Origin: Nitrosomonas sp. HPC101
Lineage (GTDB): Bacteria; Pseudomonadota; Gammaproteobacteria; Burkholderiales; Nitrosomonadaceae
Reading direction: 5' to 3'
Assembly: GCF_009833125.1 (NCBI RefSeq)
Contig: NZ_QRCC01000014.1
Location: 1 to 64,000, forward strand
Length of the DNA: 64,000 nucleotides
Position 1 is the stretch's first letter. Every line of letters starts with the position of its first letter. Shown here in pieces: positions 31,375-40,768 of the stretch. The notes beneath the pieces were generated by a model that ran no database searches, was not told where the DNA came from, and saw nothing but the letters and a program-made list of their open reading frames with translations. The translations under genes and the position numbers were made by a program.

Positions 31375-32262
31375 TCAAAAATCAAGTTTAATACTGGCCT
31401 GGTAAAAATTACTGGATACATCATCCTTCACATCAAATCCACCCGCAAAACGCAAAGCAAGATTTTTCGGTAGACCAAATTCGATGTAAGGACCCACCCA
31501 GTTATACACGACTCCCTCCAGGCTGCTATCTATACGATTTTTAGCTGCCCAAAGGTGCTCCCAGTGAATACCGACAGAATTGATCGGCAATACCTTGTCA
31601 AAACCGAACAAGGCAGGCTTTACCCCGACACTGATCCAGTTGTGCAGAAAATCCCTTGCACGTGGACCGCGTGTAGCCAGGTAGTAAGCAACGTAAAGGT
31701 TTGCTGTAACGTAATCATTATCGTAATTAACGACCAGATTAGGTACAACCCCTTCACCAGCACGAATATCCTTACCGATGACTCTGGAAGACAACAACGA
31801 GCCGTTTAGCATCCCGATATTAGGATTGACACTCAACGTATTGTCAAAAAACCTGAAATTTAGGCCAATACCAAACTCTGTCCAGAGCCCCTGTCCGCCC
31901 ACATTGTTTTCATTACCGCTGCTATCAACTGTTACCACGCTGCTTTTCCCGAAATTGGGATTGGTCCACAACCACGCGTAGAACATGAAATCAATATTGT
32001 CAGCAACTTCATAACCTGCATCTACGATAGTCTGAAATCCGAAAAAATTGTCCTGTTTCAGGGTTATGCCCCCATGAAACTTATGGCTATCGAATCCATG
32101 GCTATCGTCATGTTCCTCATTTTTTGAACGCCCTTCAAGATCAGCAATCTTTGCCTCCAGAGCTTCCACTTTCTGCCTGAGCTCCCTGTCTTCCTCGGCA
32201 GATACATTTATTGCAGTACATGCCAGACCCGAGAATACCAAGCCCGCTATCTGCTTTTTCAT
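31375..32262 (-). CDS. Outer-membrane beta-barrel protein with coiled-coil N terminus
   Basis: A 295-residue exported protein of unknown function. A signal peptide (AGLVFSGLACTAINVSA) is followed by a coiled coil (about residues 23-48, EALEAKIADLEGRS) and a His/Asp-rich linker (HDDSHGFDSHKFHGG). Then come repeated amphipathic strands ending in ASIKLDF, with Phe at the very C terminus, the signal for BAM-assisted insertion. The coiled coil may trimerise it on the periplasmic side, as in OprP-like porins. The ligand is unknown; the His-rich linker could bind metal (speculative). Confidence 0.7.
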   Translation of the reverse strand: MKKQIAGLVFSGLACTAINVSAEEDRELRQKVEALEAKIADLEGRSKNEEHDDSHGFDSHKFHGGITLKQDNFFGFQTIVDAGYEVADNIDFMFYAWLWTNPNFGKSSVVTVDSSGNENNVGGQGLWTEFGIGLNFRFFDNTLSVNPNIGMLNGSLLSSRVIGKDIRAGEGVVPNLVVNYDNDYVTANLYVAYYLATRGPRARDFLHNWISVGVKPALFGFDKVLPINSVGIHWEHLWAAKNRIDSSLEGVVYNWVGPYIEFGLPKNLALRFAGGFDVKDDVSSNFYQASIKLDF

Positions 32263-32712
32263 TGGTAAATACCTTTCTCAATTAAAATTGAAATTGTTGT
32301 TTTTCCGTATCAGACAACGTCACTGCCTTCATCCAGAAAAACGATTAATAATATAATTGACCGTGTATAACCAATCCGTGAACTAATGAATTAATAAACT
32401 GTCAGATTGGCCAACCCGGAGTTTCGTTAATTTCATTTTTCACCCTACAATTACTCTCTTGTCATCAGGATGAAATTTTTTATAACTGATTTAAAAAAGT
32501 GGGTCAAGATTTTTCTGCTGAAATTTAGTCCAGCCCTCATATAGCCGAGAATTTGCAATCACGCTCCCAATGCCGTAACTTTTCCTGTTTAGCACTGCGA
32601 TGCGATCAGTCTTATTCAAAAATAATCTGCGGCTGGATATGGATTGATCATCCATTTCTGCAAACATTTTCCTTTCTTTAACATGAGCTTGGTTTACGAC
32701 TCTGTTAAAATC
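32263..32712. other. 450-base intergenic region between the barrel gene and rnpB
   Basis: An AT-rich spacer with no gene seen. It must contain the barrel promoter (minus) and the rnpB promoter (plus). A TTAAAAT element at 32704-32710, just before the RNA start, may be part of a -10 box. Confidence 0.4.
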
Positions 32713-33007
32713 GCCGAGGAAGCCAGCCAGACAGTCGCTGCCTGGTAACAGGGAGAGGAAAGTCCGGGCTCCACAGAGCAGGATGCCGGTTAACGGCCGG
32801 CCGCTGTGAGGCGAGGAACAGGGCCACAGAGACGAGCGTATTAAGTTACGGTGAAACGCGGCAACCTCCATCCGGAGCAAGATCAAATAGGCAGATGATG
32901 ACGCTGCTCGCCGAGTCTGCGGGTAGATCGCTTGAGCACACAGGTAACTGTATGCCTAGAGGAATGACTGTCCACGACAGAACCCGGCTTATCGGCCGGC
33001 TTCCCCC
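32713..33007 (+). ncRNA. rnpB: RNase P RNA, bacterial class A
   Basis: The catalytic RNA of RNase P, which trims tRNA 5' ends. Universally conserved stretches are present: CCAGACAGTCGCTGCC-like P4 5' strand near 32728, GAGAGGAAAGTCCGGGCTCC at about 32752, AACGGCCGG, GAAACGCGGCAACCTCC, and at the 3' end CTAGAGGAATGACTGTCC, CGACAGAACCCGGCTTA. The 5' GGAAGCC-AGCC pairs with 3' GGCC-GGCTTCC to form helix P1, fixing the ends. The 3' end of the gene borders a block of transposase remnants. Confidence 0.96.
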
Positions 33008-33089
33008 TGTTACCGGTATAGTTATAGTCCAGCTTTCAAAGAGAAAGTGACGTGGTTCAATAGATCCAGACACTCCCATTAAGAGAGAG

Positions 33090-33160
33090 TAATCTTAACT
33101 GGGGGAAGAAATGGTCATAAGAAAGCAATATACAAAGGTGAACTACCCCATAAATTGAGG
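33090..33160 (+). mobile_element. Possible IS3-type orfA start fragment
   Basis: The reading EEMVIRKQYTK (33103-33138 approximately) resembles the beginning of IS3-family OrfA proteins (for example RKQYTKEFK). It breaks off at once. Short and uncertain, but it lies in a cluster of better transposase remnants. Confidence 0.3.
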
Positions 33161-33606
33161 AGGCTCTACCCTTTGATAGATCAGCTGACACAGTTATCGG
33201 CCGCACGGCCGCACTTGGGAAAGTTAAATATTTACTGACCGACAACGGCTTTTACAGCGCAGACAATGCGGCAGCCTGCGAGTACACGGTATTGAACCGC
33301 TGATGGCAATCGGGCGCGAGCTGTACCACCCCAGCCCGTTTGAACGGTTCACCGAACTTCTTGCCTTGCCGGATAACCCCAGCCCGGCAAACGCATGGCA
33401 CACACACTGAAAGGCCAGGCAGGATGTAAATGTACCCACTGCACAAACAAACCGTAGAACCCGTGTTTGGTATCCCCAAATCTGTAATTGGATTTCGGCA
33501 ATTCTCACTGTGGAGTCTGGATAAGGTCAAAGGAGAACGGACGCTGGTTTGCCTGGCGTGGAATCTGAAACGCATGACCTCATTACGTCTTCAAACAGAA
33601 AATTGA
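33160..33606 (+). pseudogene. IS1182-like transposase remnant
   Basis: The C-terminal third of a DDE transposase, broken in several frames. Readable pieces in order are TQLSAARPHLGK, VKYLLTDNGFYSADNAAACE (with the catalytic-type Asp), IEPLMAIGRELYHP, TVEPVFGIPKSVIGFRQF (with the catalytic-type Glu) and VKGERTLVCLAWNLKRM. At least three frameshifts or stops separate them (for example the TGA after VLNR). It ends at 33606. No inverted repeat pair or full N terminus is present, so the element is dead. It marks the left edge of the island that carries the DUF4105 and lipase genes. Confidence 0.8.
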
Positions 33607-33827
33607 ACAAAAACAGGGAGAAAACCATCAAGAATGACCCTTTTGATATCTTTTTCAACAACATGTCACTTCGTATTGTTCAAGCAGGAGTCAAATCCGA
33701 CAGCCGCTGGCGCCAAACCCCGCTCAACTGGTACCACCCGTTTGACACATCGTGGAGCAACAGTCTGGGAATAGCAATGATAAAGCCGGACGTGTCGAGT
33801 AAATGAATTCTTGAACCGTGAGAGTGT

Positions 33828-34880
33828 ATGCCACAAGACCAGGGTGATTCGTCTCGTGCGACCAGGCTCGCGCGGCATGCTGTGCGCACAGGTGTTGCGT
33901 TTCTGACCGTCCTGATAGTAGGGTGGGGAACACTTGCATTATGGTTTCAGGCCGCGCCGCCTTGGCGTATCCCGGCATTGTTGGTTTGGTGCGGACTTGG
34001 CATAGCTGCAACAGTGGCCCCGTGGCAGCGTGCTCGCCTGAAAATTTACGTGGTAATGGCCTGCGCGATAGTGCTGTTGCTGCTTTGGTGGCAGTCTGTG
34101 ACTCCCTCTCACGAGAGGCTCTGGGCAGACGACGTTTCACGCTTACTTGAGGTCGAGGTTGACGGAGACCGATTGACGTTGCATAACGTGCGTAACTTCG
34201 ACTGGCGCAGCGAAACCGACTATACAGCCCGCTGGGATACGCGTGAGTACAATCTTTCTCAACTTGAGTCTGCAGACCTTTTCCTGTCGTACTGGATGGG
34301 GCCTGCTATAGCGCACACCCTTATTTCATTCGGGTTCTCGGACGGGCAGCAACTGGTGTTTTCTCTAGAGATCCGTAAGGAGCGCCATGAAGCCTTCTCG
34401 GCGATTGCGGGTTTTTTTCGCCAGTACGAGATGGTGTTGATCGCGGCAGATGAGAATGACATCGTGAGAGTGCGAACCAATGCCAGAGGCGAGGATGTCT
34501 TCCTTTACCGCTTGGCGCTTGGTCCAACCGAGCTGCGTAGTGCATTACTGGGGTATTTACGAACGGCTAACGATATCCGTCAGGGACCTCGTTTCTATAA
34601 CACCTTAACCAGCAACTGCACGACCATTGTTTTTGATCTTGCCCGTCAATTTGCGCCGGGCCTGCCGATAGATTATCGACTCTTATTATCTGGATACTTT
34701 GCCGAGTACGCCTACGACCAACAGGGGCTTACCTCTGGAGAGAATTTCTCTACACTGGTGGCTAGAGGAAACATCACGACGCGGGCCCGGCAGTTTGATG
34801 GTACCCCTGAGCAATTTTCCAGAGCTATTCGAAAGAACGTGCCTGGGATACCCCTTCCGAGTTCCAACTTCGCACCATGA
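33828..34880 (+). CDS. DUF4105 / Lnb-N-type membrane-anchored protein
   Basis: A 350-residue protein. Three hydrophobic segments lie in the first 90 residues (ending in IVLLLLWW), followed by a large domain resembling DUF4105 (the Lnb N-terminal periplasmic domain). Typical pieces are VRNFDWRSETDYTARWDTREYNL (partial), a YWMGPAIAHTLISFGF segment with a conserved His, a charged EIRKERHEAFS, and YNTLTSNCTT, where the Cys follows a conserved Asn. The Cys and His positions suggest a papain-like fold, but activity is unproven. It overlaps the following lipoprotein hydrolase by the 4 bases ATGA, so the two are translationally coupled and probably act together in the envelope. Confidence 0.82.
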   Translation: MPQDQGDSSRATRLARHAVRTGVAFLTVLIVGWGTLALWFQAAPPWRIPALLVWCGLGIAATVAPWQRARLKIYVVMACAIVLLLLWWQSVTPSHERLWADDVSRLLEVEVDGDRLTLHNVRNFDWRSETDYTARWDTREYNLSQLESADLFLSYWMGPAIAHTLISFGFSDGQQLVFSLEIRKERHEAFSAIAGFFRQYEMVLIAADENDIVRVRTNARGEDVFLYRLALGPTELRSALLGYLRTANDIRQGPRFYNTLTSNCTTIVFDLARQFAPGLPIDYRLLLSGYFAEYAYDQQGLTSGENFSTLVARGNITTRARQFDGTPEQFSRAIRKNVPGIPLPSSNFAP

Positions 34881-36871
34881 TTTATACCTTCAAGCATTTA
34901 CTGAATCGATTGCTTCTTATCACCGTCATAACGGTGAGCTTGGACGGTTGCTCCATTCTGAGCGAGTTCCAACCGTCAGTTTCCATCCATCCAATAGAGC
35001 CGGAAGAATATGTCGCTCAGCAACGTGGAGACATTCTCGCCACAGGAGAACTAAGTGCTATGACCGAGCAAACTATCCATGTAACCGGGCTGGATCTGAA
35101 CTCCTGCGCATCGACATCTGTTCCTGCATGTATGGCAGCGTTATCGGAAGCCTCGGGCATTTCAGAAGAACGACGCCTCTCGACTCTTGCAGAACTTTGG
35201 CTGCAGGAGGCAATCCGCATCGCTGAGTCCCCGGATTCACAATTGCATCCTGTGGCGAGCTTTGGTGCGTGGATGGAAGCCACCCGCTATGCGTACGCTT
35301 ATCTGTTTTTCACTTCTCGTGCACCTGGTGAACGCGCACTTGAGGATAGGCAAACTCAGGTTAGGGATTGGTATAACTACTCTGTTCAGCAAGCGGTGAC
35401 GTTGCTGTTCAAAAATCGCACAGAAGAGTCGGGGGTAATCAACCAGCGCCATTCCACTGTACGCATTGGTAACTGGACATTACATGTCAAAATGAAGGTC
35501 CGTTTGCCCGAGAATGCTTCCATGCCACAGGAGTTGTTGCCGGCGTCGTCCTTGTCATTCAAGGGCTTGCGCAGCGTTTATCGGCGGGATGGTTTTGGAG
35601 CGGAATTGGTAGCAGTGTTGGACAACCATCCATTGGAAGTCACTCATTCGGAGAGCAGGCATGAGAATGAATCGCGTGGACGCCGAGGGTATCGGCATCG
35701 AGTCCCCAGATGGAGTGAGATGCCGTCACCCAATTTGACCGTGCTGTTTCGCTTTGACAGCGAAGATCTTGAAGATCTGCTTCAGCGTCAGGAAGTCCAC
35801 GTCAGCGTGCATGACCCGCTGGTCGAGAGTGAACTCAGGCTACACGGGGAGCGTATCCCCCTGGCGGGAAACTATACAGCTGGCTACGGAGTATGGCTCG
35901 CTCGTTCTGGGTTTAATGAGCAGTCACTTCGAAGCCTGCTTGGCCGTGATCGTGGTATAGATCGGCCACATTTGTACATGATGCAGCCGTTCGATCCTGA
36001 TCGTCGGATTATCCTGATGCTTCATGGTTTGGCCAGCAGTCCGGAAGCGTGGGTGAATGTCGCTAATGAAATTCTTGGTGATGAAGATTTGCGCAGAGCG
36101 TTCCAGATCTGGCAAGTCTATTACCCAACCAACATGCCCGTTGTTCTCAACCATGCTGCCATCCGACGATTGTTTGAAGACGTACTTGCCAGTGTCGACC
36201 CTTCAGGTCAAACTGCAGCTTCTCAGGGAGTTGTTGTGATCGGCCACAGTATGGGCGGCATGATCAGCCGCTTATTGGTGTCTTCCGCCGACGAACAACT
36301 CTGGAATTGGGCGCTGAATGTTCCCAACGTCGACGCAAACGGGACCACAAGCGCTCGCGATCATATAGATCCAATCTTACGGTTTGAGCCATTACCGGAA
36401 GTTGGGCGTGTCATATTTATCGCTGCGCCGCACCGTGGCACGGCAGTGGCAGGACAACGCATAGTGAGGTGGCTGTCGGGGCTGATCCGTCTACCGCTGA
36501 CGATGCTGAAGAATATGGGCGGTGCCGTCCAGTCTGCTTATGCTGGGCCTGCGAACGTGAGTGAACTGTTGAAAACCATACCCACCAGCATTGACAACCT
36601 CGATCAGCAAGATCCCTTCGTCAAAGCTGCTGCAACATTACCCATTTCCCGACACGTGCCTTATCACTCCATCATCGCCCGGTTGAACGCTAAGGGCCCT
36701 TTGGAAAAGACGGACGATGGGTTGGTGCCTTATGCAAGCTCTCATCTGCCGGGGGCCGCATCTGAAAAGGTGATTGTCTCGGGCCATAGCGTTCAGGAAA
36801 CCGCTGCCGCCATCTTGGAAATACGCAGGATTCTTCATGAGGACATAGAGCAGCATCGTCAGCGTCCGTAA
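34877..36871 (+). CDS. Lipoprotein alpha/beta hydrolase (lipase/esterase family)
   Basis: A 664-residue protein with a lipoprotein signal peptide (ITVSLDGCSI, lipobox before Cys25). The first 350 residues show no known domain. The second half is an alpha/beta hydrolase: the oxyanion segment LMLHGLASSPEAW (about 376-388), the nucleophile elbow GHSMGGMISR and a late His in VSGHSVQETAA that could complete the triad with an Asp in KTDDGLVPY. It should be anchored in the outer or inner membrane and act on a lipid, ester or peptidoglycan-linked substrate; which one is unknown. It overlaps the DUF4105 gene and lies between transposase remnants, consistent with transfer as a unit. Confidence 0.82.
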   Translation: MIYTFKHLLNRLLLITVITVSLDGCSILSEFQPSVSIHPIEPEEYVAQQRGDILATGELSAMTEQTIHVTGLDLNSCASTSVPACMAALSEASGISEERRLSTLAELWLQEAIRIAESPDSQLHPVASFGAWMEATRYAYAYLFFTSRAPGERALEDRQTQVRDWYNYSVQQAVTLLFKNRTEESGVINQRHSTVRIGNWTLHVKMKVRLPENASMPQELLPASSLSFKGLRSVYRRDGFGAELVAVLDNHPLEVTHSESRHENESRGRRGYRHRVPRWSEMPSPNLTVLFRFDSEDLEDLLQRQEVHVSVHDPLVESELRLHGERIPLAGNYTAGYGVWLARSGFNEQSLRSLLGRDRGIDRPHLYMMQPFDPDRRIILMLHGLASSPEAWVNVANEILGDEDLRRAFQIWQVYYPTNMPVVLNHAAIRRLFEDVLASVDPSGQTAASQGVVVIGHSMGGMISRLLVSSADEQLWNWALNVPNVDANGTTSARDHIDPILRFEPLPEVGRVIFIAAPHRGTAVAGQRIVRWLSGLIRLPLTMLKNMGGAVQSAYAGPANVSELLKTIPTSIDNLDQQDPFVKAAATLPISRHVPYHSIIARLNAKGPLEKTDDGLVPYASSHLPGAASEKVIVSGHSVQETAAAILEIRRILHEDIEQHRQRP

Positions 36872-36967
36872 CATAGTTCCGGTTACAGGTGCTGACACAC
36901 AGTTCATCCAGCTCTCATTTTTGAGAAGCTCGGGGAAGCTCTTCAGAGCCTGATGTAAAAAACGGAG

Positions 36968-37063
36968 ATGCGAGTAAGACACCATAAGAAGTACAAGGCA
37001 ACCACTGATAGCCATCATAAACAACCGGTCATCACAAGACAATTCGCCCCCAAAGAGGTGTAA
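36968..37063 (+). pseudogene. IS3-family OrfB transposase fragment
   Basis: A 31-codon piece reading MRVRHHKKYKATTDSHHK and RQFAPKEV, which matches the segment of IS3-family OrfB just ahead of the catalytic core (typical members read KYKATTDS...ARQFAP). The frame then ends. It is a small internal relic on the right side of the island. Confidence 0.65.
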
Positions 37064-37100
37064 TCAGAAGTAGAATTTTCTTATTGAAGAGTTCTACGAG

Positions 37101-37238
37101 ATGAAGCCACGGTTCACGAATAATCAGATCATCGAAACACTCAAACAGACAGAGACTGGCTTGACGATGCTGGAGCTGTACAGGAAGCCAGGTATAAAAA
37201 TGGGAGCGCAAGCAATGGCCGATGTTATTCGTCAATGA
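37101..37238 (+). pseudogene. IS3-family OrfA transposase fragment
   Basis: A 45-codon frame reading MKPRFTNNQIIETLKQTETGL and ELYRKPGIK, the N-terminal helix-turn-helix of IS3-family OrfA proteins (RFTDSQIMDALKQ type). It breaks off after the HTH. Together with the OrfB piece just upstream, in reversed A/B order, it shows that at least two IS3-type copies decayed here. Confidence 0.65.
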
Positions 37239-37383
37239 TGTGGTAACAGCATCAGCTCACCGCCGAGAAATCGGCTGAAATAATCTGACAAAGCAGACTT
37301 TATAAAACAATTCTGCTGTTGGTTTGACTGGCATGTGTCCATTATGCATGTAGTATGCATTTTCGAATTAGCGGAGAGAAAAA

Positions 37384-38652
37384 ATGAATACTTCTGATAA
37401 ATTACTGAGATTCATCGTCTTAGTATTGTGTTCGTGCGCTTATAACGCAGCTGCTGAAGGCTGGCAAAAAATAGAAGTTCCAAGTACAACAATGACCGTA
37501 ATAGATAATAATGGTCAAAATAGAAATATCAAACCAGGCTGCGCATTCAGCTATTTGCCGGATGAAATGGGAATGCCCAATCAGCCTTTTCATTTCTATT
37601 TCAGAGAGGGTATCCGAAAGGATAAGACATTGATCTATTTCAATGGTGGCGGGGCATGCTGGAATAGTGCAACCTGCTTGACTTCCTTGGTGGTCGGCGA
37701 GCGTCCGGTTTATAACCCAGACATTGAACAGGAAAATTCGCCGGAAATAGCGGGCGGCATTATGGATTTGACGCCAGGAGATAACCCCGTTCGGGAGTGG
37801 AATATTGTTTTTATTCCGTCTTGTACTGGTGATGCGCATCTTGGTTCGCGTGACATGCAGTACAGAGATGCGAATACCGGCAACCAGATCGTGGTTCAGC
37901 ATCGGGGATTCGATAATTTCATGGCAGTCAGGGAATGGATCAGGAATTCTTTTAACAGAAAATACTACGCTAAGCATGTGATGATAGCTGGTTCCAGTGT
38001 AGGATCCTATGGTGCACTATTGCATTTCCCTCGTTTACACAGTCTTTTTCCACCAGAGACAAAGTTTAGTTTTCTGGCTGATGCGGGTGCGGGAATCTTC
38101 ACCCAGGGGTTTATTGATCTGGTTTTTGCGCCTACGGATAGCCCGTGGGGAGTTGAGGGTACATTGACATCCGTAACACCAGGCATTGGCCAGTTAAACT
38201 CATTCGATGCTGAAGTGTTTTATCAGGAAATTTTGACTGGTATGGCGAATCATTTCCATACGAGTCAGTTTGCGCACTATACAACCGCCTGGGATGGCGT
38301 GCAGGTGTTATTTCTAAACATAATGCAGCAAACAGATGCCGGGTCGATCAATCCGGATGAGTGGAGCAAGGTTTCTCCAGCAGTTTGGCAGGAATGGCAT
38401 CGTAAAATGCGCGAATCATTGCGCACAATGGCCTTAAACAAAAACATTCATTACTATATTGGTGCCGGTATGTTTCATATGGGGTTAGTTGATATGTTCA
38501 AGCCGATACCGGGTTACTTTTACCAGGAGCACAGTGCGGGAAATACCTTCCTTGCGGATTGGGTGGCGCATTTGAATACCAATGGCAGGAATCAAAGCCT
38601 GCCAAGTCTGATCTGTGAGGGCGATTGTGCGCCTCCTTCTGAAGCTAAATAA
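37384..38652 (+). CDS. Pectin-acetylesterase-like secreted hydrolase
   Basis: A 422-residue exported protein of the pectinacetylesterase (PAE) family. The signal peptide ends near AYNAAAEG. The PAE fold is shown by IYFNGGGACWNSATC (the oxyanion GGG and two cysteines), VFIPSCTGDAHLG with a third Cys and the catalytic-like GSSVGSYGAL elbow, and a late His in GAGMFHMG. Bacterial members are of uncertain substrate; PAE of plants deacetylates pectin, so a role on acetylated polysaccharide or another ester is possible. A good GGAGAG Shine-Dalgarno precedes the ATG. The gene is next to, but outside, the transposon-flanked block. Confidence 0.8.
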   Translation: MNTSDKLLRFIVLVLCSCAYNAAAEGWQKIEVPSTTMTVIDNNGQNRNIKPGCAFSYLPDEMGMPNQPFHFYFREGIRKDKTLIYFNGGGACWNSATCLTSLVVGERPVYNPDIEQENSPEIAGGIMDLTPGDNPVREWNIVFIPSCTGDAHLGSRDMQYRDANTGNQIVVQHRGFDNFMAVREWIRNSFNRKYYAKHVMIAGSSVGSYGALLHFPRLHSLFPPETKFSFLADAGAGIFTQGFIDLVFAPTDSPWGVEGTLTSVTPGIGQLNSFDAEVFYQEILTGMANHFHTSQFAHYTTAWDGVQVLFLNIMQQTDAGSINPDEWSKVSPAVWQEWHRKMRESLRTMALNKNIHYYIGAGMFHMGLVDMFKPIPGYFYQEHSAGNTFLADWVAHLNTNGRNQSLPSLICEGDCAPPSEAK

Positions 38653-38846
38653 ATGTAGTACATGCGTCTGGGATTCGTGCGCTTGCCAGCAATAATCGAG
38701 TATTAGTGTAGAACACACGTTGAGTGTATGGTCAGGGAGGGCAGGCTGCACGAAAACTTCTATTGCGATCCCAAGTATTTGTAAGGATGCATGCCCGAGA
38801 TCAGATCGCGAAACTTGTTATATTTTCTTGATACGGAGATCGCACA

Positions 38847-40016
38847 ATGAATGAGCCTCGTTCAACCGATGATCAAACGTCACATACTGTAAACCATGGC
38901 TGTCCGGCTGGTACTGAGCACGACCGGGAAGTCCCGGAAATCGATCTGCTCAGTCCGCTGACGCTCCGGGGAATCACGCTTCGCAACCGGATCGTGATGT
39001 CCCCTATGTGTCAGTATGTCGCAGAAGAGGGGGTGGCCAATGACTGGCATCTGGTTCATCTTGGCAGTCGGGCTGTCGGCGGAGTGGCGCTGGTGGTGGT
39101 TGAAGCTACGGCCGTCAGCCGGGATGGCCGAATCGCTCCTGGTGATCTGGGCATCTGGGGTGAGCAACATGTCGAACCGCTGGCACGTATCACCCGGTTC
39201 ATTCGCTCCCAGGGAGCTATTGCCGGCATTCAACTGGCCCACGCCGGCCGGAAGGCCAGTTGTGAGTCCCCCTGGATTGGGGGAGCCAGTCTCAAGACAC
39301 CCGAAAAAGGGGGCTGGCCTGTTATCGGTCCCAGCCCGATTCCGTTCAACGAGGGTGATCCGGTACCGATCGCTCTTGATGAAGCCGGTATCAATGAGAT
39401 TGTATCCAACTTTGAGGCCGCTGCTCGCCGAGCCCTGGCGGCCGGATTCCAGATGATCGAGATTCATGCAGCTCACGGCTACCTGTTGCATGAGTTCCTC
39501 TCGCCCCTGAGTAACCATCGGACAGATCGCTACGGCGGGAGCCTGGAAAACCGGATGCGCCTCCTGCTGCGGGTCGCCAGGTGTCTGCGCCAGTTGCTGC
39601 CTCAGGACTTGCCGCTGTTCGTGCGCATATCAGCAACCGACTGGGCCGATGGAGGCTGGGATATCGAGCAATCGGTGGTTTTATGCCAGCATCTGAAAGA
39701 TATTGGCGTAGATCTCATCGACGTCTCCTCCGGCGCCCTGGTGCCGAAAGCACGTGTCCCGGTAAGCAAAGGGTACCAGGTTCCATTTGCACGAAGAATC
39801 CGTGATGACGCAGACATCATGACCGGCGCAGTCGGGCTGATCACCGAACCCCGCCATGCCGATGAGATCATAACCGGCGGAGACGCCGATCTGGTATTCA
39901 TCGGGCGTGAATTGCTCCGGGAACCGTACTGGGCGCTCAAAGCAGAACATGAACTTGGCACAGAGCCTTCCTGGCCAACACCCTATGGCTACGCTGTCAG
40001 TCGGCGAGCGAAGTAA
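38847..40016 (+). CDS. Old yellow enzyme, NADH:flavin oxidoreductase (YqjM-like)
   Basis: A 389-residue FMN-dependent ene-reductase. The barrel starts at LLSPLTLRGITLRNRIVMSPMCQY (cited in parts), with the conserved Cys that tunes FMN in the YqjM class. It has LAHAGRKAS, the active-site AAHGYLLHEFLSPLSNHRTD with its catalytic residues, the YGGSLENR signature and the phosphate-binding GAVGLI...IGRELLREPYWA. It reduces activated C=C bonds using NAD(P)H. A short extra N-terminal stretch (about 25 residues, polar) precedes the barrel. The physiological substrate is not known. Confidence 0.92.
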   Translation: MNEPRSTDDQTSHTVNHGCPAGTEHDREVPEIDLLSPLTLRGITLRNRIVMSPMCQYVAEEGVANDWHLVHLGSRAVGGVALVVVEATAVSRDGRIAPGDLGIWGEQHVEPLARITRFIRSQGAIAGIQLAHAGRKASCESPWIGGASLKTPEKGGWPVIGPSPIPFNEGDPVPIALDEAGINEIVSNFEAAARRALAAGFQMIEIHAAHGYLLHEFLSPLSNHRTDRYGGSLENRMRLLLRVARCLRQLLPQDLPLFVRISATDWADGGWDIEQSVVLCQHLKDIGVDLIDVSSGALVPKARVPVSKGYQVPFARRIRDDADIMTGAVGLITEPRHADEIITGGDADLVFIGRELLREPYWALKAEHELGTEPSWPTPYGYAVSRRAK

Positions 40017-40082
40017 TCCTGAAAATTACACGATTATCCTCCGCACAGCAGCGAACCCCTGCCAGTCTTCTGAAGGGATTCC

Positions 40083-40460
40083 CTAATCAGCTGTGGTGGT
40101 ATTTACTACCAGCCCGGAGCTATCTACTTTCTTGACCCCCTGGACGCTCATGGCGATTGCCTCGGCCTTTCTGATTAACATTTCGTTTGGTTGCGTCCCG
40201 GTGAGTATAACGACCCCATCGATTGTCTGAACTGCTATATCACCACTTTTGATATCTTCGGTGATGGCCAGCTCCGCCTTGACTTTGGTTGTAATCAACG
40301 TATCGCCTAATAGCTGACTGCTCTCCGGAGATTCGTTGCCACCAGCAGGTGCTTCCGGATATTGAGGTGCTTCCGGATATTGTTGTGCTGTTGCTACACC
40401 AGCATTGAAAGGCAACATAGCCATTACTGCAATGGTAGAAAGCAAGATTTTGATTTTCAT
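40083..40460 (-). CDS. Exported BON-domain protein
   Basis: A 125-residue periplasmic protein (signal peptide to VATA-QQ). A short direct repeat (QYPEAP twice) is followed by a Gly/Ser linker and a single BON domain (LLGDTLITTKVKAEL, IDGVVILTGTQPNE, AIAMSVQGVKKV). BON domains bind phospholipid or peptidoglycan-associated surfaces in proteins such as OsmY. It probably responds to envelope stress, but no binding site was identified. Monocistronic, converging on the old yellow enzyme gene. Confidence 0.88.
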   Translation of the reverse strand: MKIKILLSTIAVMAMLPFNAGVATAQQYPEAPQYPEAPAGGNESPESSQLLGDTLITTKVKAELAITEDIKSGDIAVQTIDGVVILTGTQPNEMLIRKAEAIAMSVQGVKKVDSSGLVVNTTTAD

Positions 40461-40768
40461 GATGGTTCTCCTTGTCCCGTTTTATCGAAAGTAGAGTTGA
40501 TCTGTAGTGTTCGGCACATGCACAAGTCAACTGTGCCTCTAATCAGGCTACCTGCCTGTCATACTTTTGCCGCGTGTGACTACCGGATGCCTGCACGGAA
40601 TAACCAGCGATCCTTTATCGATCAACCGCGCTCATTAGAGCATGGCACTATTCAGGCACGTAAGACTCAAATTTACTGAATGATATAGTACTTCTATACC
40701 ATTATCATTTCGTGATTGAGTGTAAAACCTCAGACTCCGGTAGAGAAATTTGCTTTGAAGGAATGTAT

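Noticed and set aside
33549..33806. 85-codon frame after the IS1182-like relic
   Set aside because: Its first part is the out-of-frame end of the transposase; the rest has no known motif.
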